From assembly GCF_000142905.1 (NCBI RefSeq), contig NW_013657662.1:62001-126000 (forward strand): a stretch of 64,000 bases of DNA, in the 5' to 3' direction. Every line of letters begins with the position of its first letter. The first letter of the stretch is position 1. This document shows, in pieces, positions 38,955-49,500 of this stretch. The DNA is from Thecamonas trahens ATCC 50062 (Eukaryota > Apusozoa > Apusomonadida > Apusomonadidae). The notes beneath the pieces are model-generated. The model saw only the letters and a list, made by a program, of their open reading frames with translations, ran no database searches and was not told the DNA's origin. The position numbers and the translations under genes were made by a program.

Positions 38955-40739
38955 ATGTCGACACATCGGCCGCATGCAGCAGACACAAGCGTGGCCACGC
39001 GTAAGCGGAAGGGACTCGGCTCTGACGCCGCCCTTCCGCGCCGCAAGTACGCGCGAACTTTTGACGACGGCCGACCTGGTGTGAGCCGCGTCCACCTGCC
39101 GACGGCGCCCACGGGCGGTACGGCGGGCATGACGGGCATGCCTATGGCGAGCGGCTCGTCTGGTGCTGGGCCTTCGGGCTCGGGCTCGGCTACGTCGACC
39201 TCGGCCTCATCCGCTCCCTTGGGCGGAGCGGTGGCGAGCGCAGCTGGCTCGGCGGCAAAGGGTACACTCGCCACGTCGGCGCGGTCACAGGCAGGCGCGG
39301 CTGGGAGTGGGAAGCGGGAAGCTGGGGCGCTGTACGCGCTGACAGGCAAGGATGTACTGGCGTTGCCAAAGGCGGACCAGGTGCTCTACGCGACACGGTA
39401 CGGGCTGCTTGTGGGCGACCGACCGGTCATTCCGTCCTCGTTTGTACCGCCGGGCGCGAGGTCGGCCCAGTGGCGGCCCGCAGGCGGGAGCGGGACAAGC
39501 AAGTCAAGCAAGAGCAGCGGAGCGCACAAGAGCGCAGCGAGCGGGACCAAGAAGGCTTCGCGGCATGGCGGGAGCAGCAGCTCGCGGGCGCCCAAGGAGC
39601 CGCGGCCGTCGTGCGATGACGAGAACGGACACTTTATCGTGCGGCTGGGCTCAAACATCACGTCGCGGTACAAAATCCAGGCGCTGCTCGGTGAGGGCAC
39701 GTTTGGCAAAGTGGTTGAGGCGTGGGACAACAAGCGGCGGCAGTGGGTGGCCATCAAGATCATTCGCAACATCCCCAAGTACCGCAAGGCGGCAGAAATT
39801 GAGATGAACATTCTGGACGACGTCGAGCAGCGTGAGGCCAAGAACGGTGACTCGGGGTGCATTCATCTCCGCGGGTACTTTGACTACCGCAACCATGTGT
39901 GCATGGTGTTCAAGCGGTACGGGCTCTCGGTCTTTGACTTTATGAAGGAGAACAAGTACCGTGGCTTCCGCTACAACCACACCATCGACCTGGCGTACCA
40001 GCTCATCTACTCGGTGGCGTACCTCCACGACATGGATCTCATCCACACCGACCTCAAGCCGGAGAACATCCTGTTTGCCAACTCGGACACACTACCGACG
40101 TACGACCACACCGGGCGCGAGCGCTCGTACCGGCTCCCGGCCTCGACCGCCATCAAGCTCATCGACTTTGGCTCGGCCACGTACGAGCACGACTACCACT
40201 CATCGGTTGTCTCGACCCGCCACTACCGCGCACCCGAGGTCATTCTCGGCCTCGGCTGGTCGTTCCCCTGCGACATCTGGTCCGTCGGCTGCATCCTCAT
40301 CGAGCTCCTCACCGGCGAGGCCGTCTTCCAGACCCACGACAACGTCGAGCACCTCGCCATGATGGAGCGCCTGCTCGGCGCCATCCCGCCGTCGATGGCC
40401 CGCAACGCAGACTCGCACGCGCAAAAGTACTTTGACGCCTCCGGCAAGCTCCGCTGGCCCGAGCTTGCCCAGTCCAAGTCCTCGCTCCGCCACGTCGAGC
40501 AGATCACCCCCATCGACCTCATGTTCTCCTCCGAGAAGCGCCTCCTCGTCGACCTGGTCAAGAAGATGCTTCGCTTTGAGCCTGGAGAGCGCATAACCGC
40601 CCGCCACGCGCTCCGCCACGAGCTGTTCAACAAGGTCCGCGAGCGCATCATCGCCTACGAGAAGCAGCAGCGGAGCAAGGCCGCGAGGCCCGAGGCCGCG
40701 GCCGCGGCTGCCCGCCCAACCACGGCCCCGTCACAGTAG
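38955..40739 (+). CDS. LAMMER (CLK/Doa) dual-specificity protein kinase
   Basis: A 594-residue kinase. The kinase domain (about residues 238-560) has GEGTFGKV, VAIKIIRN, the catalytic loop HTDLKPENIL, DFGSATY in place of DFG-x-A, an APE-type RAPEVILG and, decisively, EHLAMMERLLG, the LAMMER motif that names the family. CLK kinases phosphorylate SR splicing factors and so regulate pre-mRNA splicing; expected location is the nucleus. The N-terminal 235 residues are Ser/Gly/Ala-rich with basic patches (RKRKG, RRKYAR) and would act as the targeting and substrate-docking region. No introns. It starts at ATG 38955 in context cagcATGtc. The stop is 41 bp from the convergent MINDY gene. Confidence 0.95.
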   Translation: MSTHRPHAADTSVATRKRKGLGSDAALPRRKYARTFDDGRPGVSRVHLPTAPTGGTAGMTGMPMASGSSGAGPSGSGSATSTSASSAPLGGAVASAAGSAAKGTLATSARSQAGAAGSGKREAGALYALTGKDVLALPKADQVLYATRYGLLVGDRPVIPSSFVPPGARSAQWRPAGGSGTSKSSKSSGAHKSAASGTKKASRHGGSSSSRAPKEPRPSCDDENGHFIVRLGSNITSRYKIQALLGEGTFGKVVEAWDNKRRQWVAIKIIRNIPKYRKAAEIEMNILDDVEQREAKNGDSGCIHLRGYFDYRNHVCMVFKRYGLSVFDFMKENKYRGFRYNHTIDLAYQLIYSVAYLHDMDLIHTDLKPENILFANSDTLPTYDHTGRERSYRLPASTAIKLIDFGSATYEHDYHSSVVSTRHYRAPEVILGLGWSFPCDIWSVGCILIELLTGEAVFQTHDNVEHLAMMERLLGAIPPSMARNADSHAQKYFDASGKLRWPELAQSKSSLRHVEQITPIDLMFSSEKRLLVDLVKKMLRFEPGERITARHALRHELFNKVRERIIAYEKQQRSKAARPEAAAAAARPTTAPSQ

Positions 40740-40780
40740 CCAGCCGCCCTCACCCTGTAGCGAGGCAGAGGCAATGTTCA

Positions 40781-42307
40781 TTACATCATGGTACATCCCT
40801 TCTTGGCTTTCTGTGTGCCGGCGGCGGGTGAGGGCGGCTGTGGCTGCGACTGGGGAGGCTGCGGCTGAGCCGGTTGCGACTGCCGGGCACGTGCCTGCTG
40901 CCTGCGACGGGCGTCGTCGTGGCGGCGGTCGCGCGCGTCATGCGCGCGCGCGTTGCGTTCTTCCTCGGCTTGCAGCTGGCGGGCGAGGAGGAGATCGGCA
41001 TCGTGCACTGCAGGGACTGGCGCGGCGGGAGCCGCACTGGCGCCGTACGGACGGAGCGCACCGGTGTAGAACCCGTCGTCGCCGTCGATCGACGCGAGCT
41101 TCTCCCACACCACATCGTCGTAGTCGGCGTAGCCGACGTCGGTGATCAGGGCGTAGAGGCCCGACTCGTCGCGGAGGATGGTGGAAAAGTGGTTGTTACG
41201 GTAGAGGACCGCCAGCGAGTTGATGCCAAGGTGGCGATGAAGCTCGGCGAGCCCGTAGTACGTCAGCTGGCCTGCAGTGCTAGCCAACCACTCTTGAGCC
41301 ACTGCGCGCTCCAAGCCCGCCTTGCTTGCGGCGTCTGTATCGCCTGACCCAGCAGCATCTTGGTTGCCATCGCCCGCGTCAGCCGCAGACGGTTCGGCGC
41401 GCGCGTCAGGCGTGGAGATGGAGATTGTTCCCTCACCACCAGAGTCGGCGGAATGCGAACTATCATGGCTCGAGTCAGCGGTCGCAGCGTCTCCACCGTG
41501 GCCCGGGTCAGCGGCCGCAGCGTTTCCACCGTGGCCCGGGTCAGTCGCAGTGTCTGCTCCACCATGGCCCGACTCCCCCGCGGCATCTGCCCCACCGTCA
41601 CCCGAGTCAGCGACCACAGCTTCTCCACCGTGGCCCGACTCCCCCGCGGCATCTGCCCCACCGTCACCCGAGTCAGCGACCACAGCTTCTCCACCGTGGC
41701 CCGACTCCCCCGCGGCATCTGCCCCACCGTCACCCGAGTCAGCGACCACAGCTTCTCCACCGTGGCCCGACTCCCCCGCTGCAGTCGACACAGGGACGGG
41801 CGCCGCACCAACGATGAGGTCGACGAGCTGATTGTAGGAGCGATGGGCAACAACAGCACGAGTGGCATCGTCCTGCGGATCTACCACCCAGCCATGGACC
41901 AGCTCGACGCCAAAAAGATCAAACAAAACCAAGTTAGCGGTGTACTCATGCTGATCAACACCACCAAAGCGGAGATTGACATCGAGACCGACAGCGAGCG
42001 TCGGCAGCGAGTCGATGGCCTCATCCACCAGCTTCTGGACCCGAGCATCATCCCCATCATGACCAGCAAGTCGGCGAGCAGCAACCCGATCCAGAACAGC
42101 AGTTGCCAGCAGAGTGACGAGATCAGCAAAGGAGACGATGCCCGTGCCGTCTGGAGAGAGAACAAGGTGACCACGGAGACAAAGGACATTGACCAGAGCA
42201 AGGAGCGGGCATGGGCCATTCTCGCCCTGCAGGACAATGACCACAGGCTCGGGCTGGACGCCCCATACCACCTTCTTGGTTCGGTAGTACGCCTCGGTCT
42301 CTGCCAT
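40781..42307 (-). CDS. MINDY-1/2 (FAM63) family deubiquitinase with CaaX-like tail
   Basis: A 508-residue cysteine protease of the MINDY family, which trims K48-linked polyubiquitin. The catalytic Cys33 lies in QGENGPCPLLALVNVL, and the His in LYRNNHFSTI; both blocks are diagnostic. Between them is a species-specific insertion with three perfect 66-bp repeats (22 residues, Gly/Asp/Glu/Ala-rich). The C-terminus is rich in Gln and Pro and contains Arg/Asp/Ala helices (a ubiquitin-interacting-motif-like LLLARQLQAEEE at about residue 425). The protein ends in Cys-Thr-Met-Met after Lys-Lys-Gly, a good CaaX prenylation signal. The start is the ATG at 42307 (MAETEAYYRT); upstream codons in frame are not conserved. 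Confidence 0.93.
   Translation of the reverse strand: MAETEAYYRTKKVVWGVQPEPVVIVLQGENGPCPLLALVNVLCLRGHLVLSPDGTGIVSFADLVTLLATAVLDRVAARRLAGHDGDDARVQKLVDEAIDSLPTLAVGLDVNLRFGGVDQHEYTANLVLFDLFGVELVHGWVVDPQDDATRAVVAHRSYNQLVDLIVGAAPVPVSTAAGESGHGGEAVVADSGDGGADAAGESGHGGEAVVADSGDGGADAAGESGHGGEAVVADSGDGGADAAGESGHGGADTATDPGHGGNAAAADPGHGGDAATADSSHDSSHSADSGGEGTISISTPDARAEPSAADAGDGNQDAAGSGDTDAASKAGLERAVAQEWLASTAGQLTYYGLAELHRHLGINSLAVLYRNNHFSTILRDESGLYALITDVGYADYDDVVWEKLASIDGDDGFYTGALRPYGASAAPAAPVPAVHDADLLLARQLQAEEERNARAHDARDRRHDDARRRQQARARQSQPAQPQPPQSQPQPPSPAAGTQKAKKGCTMM
41565..41762. repeat. three 66-bp tandem repeats in the MINDY gene
   Basis: Copies 41565-41630, 41631-41696 and 41697-41762 are identical, followed by a partial fourth. 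The length is a multiple of three, so the coding frame is kept. On the minus strand each encodes 22 Gly/Asp/Ala-rich residues inside the MINDY protein. Confidence 0.95.
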
Positions 42308-42880
42308 CTCCCTCCTCCCTAGAGTCTGGTCTGTCACTGTCTCGTTGCCCCCCCCCTCCCCCCCTCCCCCCCTCCCCCTCCCCGTGCCGCCTGCTGACCA
42401 AGTCTTCCATGCCACATGACGGATGCCGGCATCACGGGACGGGCGAGAGAGTGAATGACATCGGGGTTGATCAAGGGAGGGCCACCATCCCATACATCAT
42501 GCTCTGGTTTGATCTGTGTATGGCACCCCATCACACCATCCGATCCCCATCCCCATCCCCCTTCGGGAAGGTCCTCCTCGGCTCGACTGGCTAGCACGGC
42601 GAGTGTGATTCAATGCCTTCTTCAGCTCGGTCAACGCCTAATGAGTCACTTTGGAGGCCATGGACCAGCCGTACTGGTGACGAGCTCGGTGAGTTGGAAT
42701 GGCACGACCAGGTCTCGTCGCCAAGCGTCTTGACCACAACTGGCTCTGAAAATGAGTGCATGGACAACGCCAGGGCGCAAGAAGCACTCACAGTGATGGA
42801 GGCACGGACACAAGATGGAGATGAACGACGATATGCAGAAGCTAGACTCAACTCTCAACGGCGATGCAATATTGAGAGGA
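42308..42880. other. intergenic region left of gap 2
   Basis: It contains C-run clusters near 42347-42380 and ends at the gap. A + strand frame (42613-42880) and another starting at 42815 enter the gap; either could be the 5' part of the SRPBCC/LRR gene but neither shows a domain. Confidence 0.5.
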
Positions 42881-42980
42881 NNNNNNNNNNNNNNNNNNNN
42901 NNNNNNNNNNNNNNNNNNNNNNNNNNNNNNNNNNNNNNNNNNNNNNNNNNNNNNNNNNNNNNNNNNNNNNNNNNNNNNNN
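42881..42980. other. assembly gap (100 N)
   Basis: Exactly 100 N, presumably a placeholder. It interrupts the 5' part of the gene that continues at 42981. Confidence 1.
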
Positions 42981-44941
42981 CGACCCCCACCCCGACCTCT
43001 GTCTTTGCCTCCTCGGTGGTGGGCCTTGAGGCCGACGAGGTGTGGGCCTCTCTGGGTGCCTTTGGTGCTGTCGTCCCCCTCGAACCCACAAAGGTGGCTG
43101 CCGTGGCCATGGCTGATGGCGCTCCTCCGTCGGCTGTCGGTGCCACTCGCTGCGTCAGCTACGGGTCAAAGGCTGCCGGTGGGCAACAACAGCATGCCCT
43201 CCTTGCTCTGTCAGAGGCAAAGCATCTCGTTCGATGGAAGGTCGTGGCGGCAGACGCGGCTCCGGAGCTGGTCGGCTCGGTCTGGGGCATCGCCCTCACC
43301 CGCATCACCGAGAATGCCGCTACCTACATCGCGCTCTCGGCCACGCTGGCTCGTCCGGCCTCGGAAGACGTGCTTGCTGGTCTGCAAGCCTCATGCCAGG
43401 CTTCACTCTCTGATCTCCGCATGTTCCTGCAGAACAAGCACGAGCTGCTCCGCGTTCGCTTCCGGCCCTACTCGCGCCCACATCTGCTGCTGCAGCAGGT
43501 CTCGGACGCTCTCCTTGCCGACGCCGCCCATGCGCTCGCCCACAACTCGATCGTCTCGTCCATTACCCTCGCGCGCGGCTCGGTCTCCCGCCACGGCGTC
43601 GAGACCCTGATGGAGCTGCTGGCCTCGGCCGCCGGCCTCGCCTCTTCGCTCACCGCCATCACCCTCACCTCGCTCCAGCTCTCTCCACACCTATTGTCGG
43701 CCTTTGTCAGCGGCCTGGCACACTGTCCCATTGCGCTTGCCTCGTTTAAGATTCTCGGCTCGACCCTCGCCGACGACGCCGCCCTCGTTGCCCTCGTCCC
43801 TGCCCTCGAGGCTCTCGCCGACGCCATGCCCTCGCTAGTCCAGCTTGAGGTCCACGTCGGCGACCCGCGCTCGGCCCTGCTCCCGCTCTCGATCACCAAC
43901 CGCGTCCAGCGCAACCGCGCGGCCCAGCTCGAGCACCCGGACGCCGTCGCTGGCCTCGAGGCCCTCGACCTCGTCACAAACCCCGAGGTTGACCCGGAGC
44001 TTGCCGCCCGCGTCGCCCGTACCCTCGCCACCGCACCCAAGCTCAAGTCGCTGTGGATTCATGACGTTGGCGGCGCCCCGCAGGCGGTGGAGGCTCTCAT
44101 CCGCGCTGGCCTCGGCGCGCCCAAGCTCGAGGCCTTCCGCCTCTCGCGCACCCGCCGCCAGCCGCTCACACAACCCTTCCTCTACCCGCTCGTCGACGCT
44201 ATCCTCTCTGCTCCGCACCCGGACGCCCTTGCCCTCCGCTACCTCGAGCTCTCCGGTCTTGAGCTCTCCACCATTGCCGAGGGCGACTCGTCGCCGCTCC
44301 TCGCGTCACTCCTCGCGCTCATTCGCGCAAACACCCCGCTGCAGGTCCTCGTCGCCCCACAGGACGGCGTCGTCGCCGAATCTGTCCTCACCGCTCTTGC
44401 CGCCGCCGTCTCGGACTCAAACTCCTCGCTCCTTGTCCTCGAGCTCGGCTCGCCCTCCTCACACGCGCCCGTTCCGACCCGCATCGCATCGGTCGCTGAC
44501 GGCATGGCCTTTGGCCAGCCTGGCCTCGCTCTCCTCGCCTCGGCCCTCCTTGCCAACCGCGACCGCGCCATCAAGGACATCGTCGCCCACCTCGCTGCCA
44601 ATGACCCGAACACCACCATCCTTCACTCGGAAATCCTCGTCGACGAGCACTCGCTCCTCCACGGCGGCCTCGCCGATGCCCTCCGCACCAACACCGTCGT
44701 CGAGACCATCCGCCACTTTCACACCAATGACGCCGCGGCCGTTGCCCTCGGCGAAGCCCTGCTCGACAACCCCCGCTCCGGTGTCCGTCTCATCCAGCTC
44801 GACGGCGCGCTCACCCACCCGACCTGTGCCATCTTTACCCAGCTCGTCCACGCCCGTGAGAACCTCTCCGTATCGCTCGGCCCGGCCAACCCGTACAACG
44901 AGCAGTCACGCTCATTTGCCCACTCTCCGGCCTCTGTCTGA
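42981..44941 (+). CDS. SRPBCC-domain protein with leucine-rich-repeat-like C-terminal part (5' end in gap)
   Basis: At least 653 residues. After the gap the first 140 residues look like an SRPBCC (Bet v1/polyketide cyclase) domain: ADEVWASLGAFGAV, VGATRCVSYG, LLALSEAKHLVRWKV, then a helix at the end, following the order of the family. These folds bind small hydrophobic ligands. The rest (about 500 residues) has regularly spaced Leu-rich segments (LASSLTAITLTSLQLSPHLL, LVQLEVHV, LEALDLVTN, LRYLELSGLELSTI), resembling RNI-type leucine-rich repeats. I know no described protein with this pairing. The start codon is not visible. The stop lies 22 bp from the convergent WaaA-like gene. Confidence 0.65.
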
Positions 44942-44963
44942 CTACCGGTACCTTCGCCGCCGC

Positions 44964-46436
44964 TCACTCGCGACGTCGCAACTTTGCCACCCGCTCGCCT
45001 ACCCTCAGCACGGCCTCGATCTCCGCAACCTGAGCCTCAGCCCATGCCACTACCTCGGCCCGGACAGCCGCTCGTCCCGCCGCCGCGCTCGCTCCGTCGC
45101 GCTGCAGCTCCCCGAGCAACCACTCGCTCGCCGCCTGCGGCTCGTCGCCACCCACAGACACCAGACCAGAGACGCCTGCCCCCCGCAGCGCATCCACCAC
45201 CGGAGCCGCTGCACCCAAGTTTGGCCCGACCGCTACCGGCGCGCCCTCACCGAGTGGCTCGATCACGTTGTGCGAGCCAATGATCGGCGTAAACGAGCCT
45301 CCCATGACCACCCCGGACGGCCCGGCCGCGTACAGCTGCGAGAGCACGCCCATCTCGTCCACAACCACGGCACAACCCGGCGGGACCTCGCCGCGCGCCT
45401 CTGACCACAGAATCAAGCTGCGCTCGAGCTCAAACCCGGCGTCACGGAGGCCATCGACCGCCGCGCCAAGCGCGTCCATGTGCCGCGGCGCTACCACCGT
45501 CACCGCCTCCGGTGCGGCCACCCGCACCTGCTGCGCCACCCGCGCCACCAGGCCCATCTCGGCAGCATGCACACACGAGGCCATCCACCACGGCCCGGGA
45601 AAGACCAGTGGCCCGCCCTGCCGCCTGGCCCCACGCCCTCTGCTGCCGAGTGTACCCAGCGCTCCTAGCGCCTTGATCGGCGGCATGGCCAAAACACGCG
45701 TCGCGTCACCGGCCATGTGCGCACGGGCAAACGTCCGCATGTCCGCATCCGGCGAGGCAATGACATCAAACGCCGAGCCAAGACCACGGAGTGCGTCAGC
45801 AGCCAACCCCAGCCCGAGCCAGCGCTTCTGCGACTTGGCCGACATCCGCGCATCGAGCAGCATCAGCGCGTCGACGCGAGCTGCTGCGCCGAGCACAAGC
45901 GCCGGCCACAGCTCCGACTCGAGGACGACTCCGATGTGCGGCGAGCCGATAGCGTCGAGAAAGGCATCCACCGCCTGCGGCGCATCATGCGGCGCAGCAG
46001 CAACATCCACTCTCCCGCCACTCTCGGCTGCCGCCTTTTCCAGCGCCGCCACCCCGGACGCCGTGCCGACCGAGACCACCGCCGACCGCTCGCCACTCTC
46101 GCTCCCGCTGCCGTCCAGCCACAGCTCCGCCAGCAGCAAGCCGGCCTTGCTCTCGCCCACCGACGCGCCATGGACCCAGAGCCGGCTCCCGCACTTGGAC
46201 ACACCGCCATCCTCGCCACCAACCCGTCCCGCCATAGCCTCGTAGCGCCCGCCGACCCGGCGCCACCCTCCCCATGCCCGCACCGCCGGGAACATCGCAC
46301 GCGCCACAGCCAGGTATGCGCCCAGCGCCGGCGATCGCACAGGGCTTGCCATTCTGACGCCCTCGATTCCGAAGTCCTGCACCACCACTTGGCTCTGCTT
46401 TGCCGAGTCGAGTCTACCACCGCTTGCCTTGCCCAT
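44964..46436 (-). CDS. waaA: WaaA/KdtA-like 3-deoxy-D-manno-octulosonic acid (Kdo) transferase
   Basis: A 490-residue GT-B glycosyltransferase of the GT30 (WaaA) family. Seen: LWVHGASVGESKAG, in which the Glu of ASVGE is the catalytic base in bacterial WaaA; VVLESELWPALV; LLDARMSAKSQKRW; and the C-terminal donor-binding region GGSFTPIIGSHNVIEP followed by GAPVAVGPN. In Gram-negative bacteria WaaA adds Kdo to lipid A; plants keep a mitochondrial homologue of unknown glycolipid substrate. The N-terminal 70 residues contain AYLAVARAMFPAVRAWGGW, which could be a membrane-associating helix. GC and codon use match neighbours. The gene starts at ATG 46436, 116 bp downstream of the repeat-protein stop on the same strand. 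Confidence 0.88.
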   Translation of the reverse strand: MGKASGGRLDSAKQSQVVVQDFGIEGVRMASPVRSPALGAYLAVARAMFPAVRAWGGWRRVGGRYEAMAGRVGGEDGGVSKCGSRLWVHGASVGESKAGLLLAELWLDGSGSESGERSAVVSVGTASGVAALEKAAAESGGRVDVAAAPHDAPQAVDAFLDAIGSPHIGVVLESELWPALVLGAAARVDALMLLDARMSAKSQKRWLGLGLAADALRGLGSAFDVIASPDADMRTFARAHMAGDATRVLAMPPIKALGALGTLGSRGRGARRQGGPLVFPGPWWMASCVHAAEMGLVARVAQQVRVAAPEAVTVVAPRHMDALGAAVDGLRDAGFELERSLILWSEARGEVPPGCAVVVDEMGVLSQLYAAGPSGVVMGGSFTPIIGSHNVIEPLGEGAPVAVGPNLGAAAPVVDALRGAGVSGLVSVGGDEPQAASEWLLGELQRDGASAAAGRAAVRAEVVAWAEAQVAEIEAVLRVGERVAKLRRRE

Positions 46437-46552
46437 ACCCTCGCCGCGCCGCGGCCGTCTCTGATCCGTGGGTCACTCTGGGCCACACACACCTCGCTGC
46501 AGCAAAGCAAGCACATGGATGACATTCAATTGTGTGCCTCAAGGCAAAAAGG

Positions 46553-49500
46553 TTACTCAAAGCCGGCGGCAAGGCCAATGACCTCACGGAGGCCGTCGTG
46601 GACAAGGTGCCTGGTGACGCTAAGCGAGTACGGGACGATCGAGTACGATGGCTTGGCTGAGAGGAGCTGGTAGTACGGGTGCGCCGAGCGCGCCGCGTTA
46701 AAGACCACCTTCTTGGCCGCAGTCCGCTTGGTGTACGAGGGATAGACCTTGGCAGTCACCGCGAGCGTGAACCGGACCGGGTCGAGGATGCCCTCAAAGA
46801 TGACGTCGACGGCGATCGAGAACACATACCGCTCCGAGTCGCCGCACGGGCCGCGCGGGAAGAGCCGCCGCTCCGACTGGACCGAGAGCGAGGCAACGAC
46901 GGCTGCGACGCCGTCCTTGCCACCGCTCCGCGGCTCAAACGTGTCGACCGGCAGCTCAAAGTGATCCTCGGGGTCAAAGTTGGCGAGCGGCGAGACATAG
47001 ACTCCGGCGCACGCGGCAACCTTGAGCGGGCCACCGAGCGACGTTGAGGCGCCTGCTGCCGCCGCCGGCGGTGCCGCCGCCACCTCGAACCGAATCTTGC
47101 GGGCATGCCCGATGATGAGGCAGTACTGCAGGCCGTGCCGCTTGCGCTTGACAGCCACAGGCACGTACTGCGTGCCCTCAGCCTCGAGGACAGTAAACCG
47201 GGTCGCAAGTGGCACCGTTTCCACCGTCCGCGGGTCGTCCGAGAGCACGCCGTGGAAAACGGTAAACGGCTCGGGCCGCACGCCATGCCGCTCGACAGAG
47301 TACGCCACACTCGGCCGCGTGTGGACAAAGCCGGTGATAGCTGGCTCCTTGGCCCGCGCCTCGAGCTTGCGCCGCTGATGGGCAGCGAGCTCTTGCTCAG
47401 TTCCGTGCGCCACGTGGGCAGACTGAATCATCGACTCGCGCGGCGCGGCTCGACGCCGCATCTTGCGGATGACATGCTCGCCCTTGGCCCGCGCGTACTC
47501 GGCTTCGCTCATCGACGCGTGCTTGGCTGAGTTGTACGCTGCGCGCTCTGCGCGCGTCAGCCGAGACTTGCGCTTGCCCTCTAGCGCGAGTGGGAGCCAT
47601 GGCTTGTCCACCCGCCGCAGCACCTTTTCCTCCGCCACCCGCTCGGCGCGCCGTGCCCGATGGGCAGCCTTGCGCCGCTCGTACTCATCGCGCCCATAGA
47701 ACTCCATCTTGGCCCGCGCGTACTCCTTCTTATCCTCGCGGGTAAACTGCGACCGCGGCTTGTTGCGCAGGTGCAGCGGGACCCACCCGGCGTGCTCCTT
47801 GGTCGACGCAGTGGTCGTTCCAAGCGATAGCAGTGTGCTGTCGCCGCCCTCGGCCACTGACAGCCGCAGCAGCTCGAGCTCCTGCCAGTCCTCCATCCGC
47901 TGTGCCCGCTTCAGCTGCCGGTTTCGCCGGTAAGCTTCGTAGCCGGCAGGCCCCATCGCCTCGCGCTTGGCGCGGAAGTACCGCTGAAAGTCGGCTCGCG
48001 TAAAGTCGACCTTGGGCTTGCCCACCAAGTCGCGCGGAACCCACGCCTCGTCCTCGCCCTCGTCGTCCGACGACACTTCCTCCAACCTAGCCGCCAGCTC
48101 GGCAATTCGCGCCTCGGCCAGCTCGACCTCGGTCGGCGCCAGATGCGAGCTGTTGACGCCGGCGGCCGCTGACCGCGCACTTCCACGCCCACCGGCGGGC
48201 GCCAAGCCCGACGCGGCCTCCGACCCGCTCGAGTCCGAGCCGGAGCCGATATCTGGGCCGGGGCTCGAGCTGGAGCTTGCGCTTGCACTTGCGCTCGAGT
48301 TAGAGTCCACACCCGAGTTGTGGCTATCAGACGCGCTGTCCGACGACTCGCGGTTCGAGTTGCGCGACCGCTCCACGTTGCGCAGGAACGCCCGCTTGGC
48401 CTTGACGTATGCCTTCTTGTCATCCTCGGTAAAGGCGGACTTGGCCTTGTTTCGCAGGTTGTCTGGAATCCATGACCGGTCGGCCTTGGTAGCCTCGCGC
48501 TGCTCTTCCTTGGTGAGCGAGATCCGGTCGCGCCGCGACGAGCTCTCACCATCGTCCTTGGTGCTCCGCTGCGACCGGTGCCGCTCCCGCTGACGACGGT
48601 ACTCGTTGTCGCCAAGGAACTCGCGTTTGGCACGGTTGTATGCCTTTTTGTCAGCGCGAGTAAACTCGGACCGTGGCTTGCCCTGCAGATGCTCGGGCAC
48701 CCACGACTTGTCGCGGCCTGCCTTGGCCTTGGTCGGCGATGCCTCGGTCGGCTCCACCGAAGAGACTTCTGCCGCCGGCAACTGCAGCTTGGCAGCCTCC
48801 AGCTCAGCCCGCTTTGCTCTCAACAGCTCCTGGTACGCCTCCTCGCCGAGGAACTCGCGCTTGGCCTTGGCGTACCGCTTCTTGTCATCGCGGGTAAACT
48901 GAGCTTTGGGCTTGGTCTGCAGATCGGCAGGCACCCACGACCGGTCGCGCTGCGCCTTGTCGAGCACTTCGGCGCGCGTCGGTGACCTGGGCGCCTCGGC
49001 TTCAGGCTTGAGTTCGGGCTTGGGCTGAGGTTTGGCTTCCGCTCCAGGCTCTGCCTCTGCCTTTGCTTCGGCCATTGCCATTGCCTCGGCCTTTGCCTTT
49101 GCCTCGGCCTTTCCTTGGCTTCGGCATTTCCTTGGCTTCGGTCTTGGCCTTGGCTTCGGCCTCGGCCTCGAGCTCCTTCAACCGGGCCTCGAGCTCGGCA
49201 CGATCCCTCTCGTCGTCGAGAGCTAGCTGCTGCTCGCGCCACTCACGCTGCGCAGCCAGGTACTCGGCCCGCTCGGCGGCTGTAAACTCACGCCGCTTCT
49301 TGTCGCGCAGGTGGAGAGGGACCCACTCCGGCACCTCATTCCGGGTGATGTCCAGCGCCGCGAGCACAGCCGAATTGGTCACAACCTCGGAGCTAGCCTC
49401 GGAGCCCGAGTCCGAGTCCGAGTCTGCACCCAACGCCGGCGGCGGCGCCTGGGTCAACTCCTCCTCGGAGGTGGGGGAAGCTGCGGTCGCCAAAGGCGCT

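Noticed and set aside
46553-49081. Second Trp-Val-Pro frame as an independent gene
   Set aside because: Its first Met lies inside an Ala/Glu/Lys stretch that continues the upstream frame, with the same modules on both sides; one gene with a frame break is simpler.
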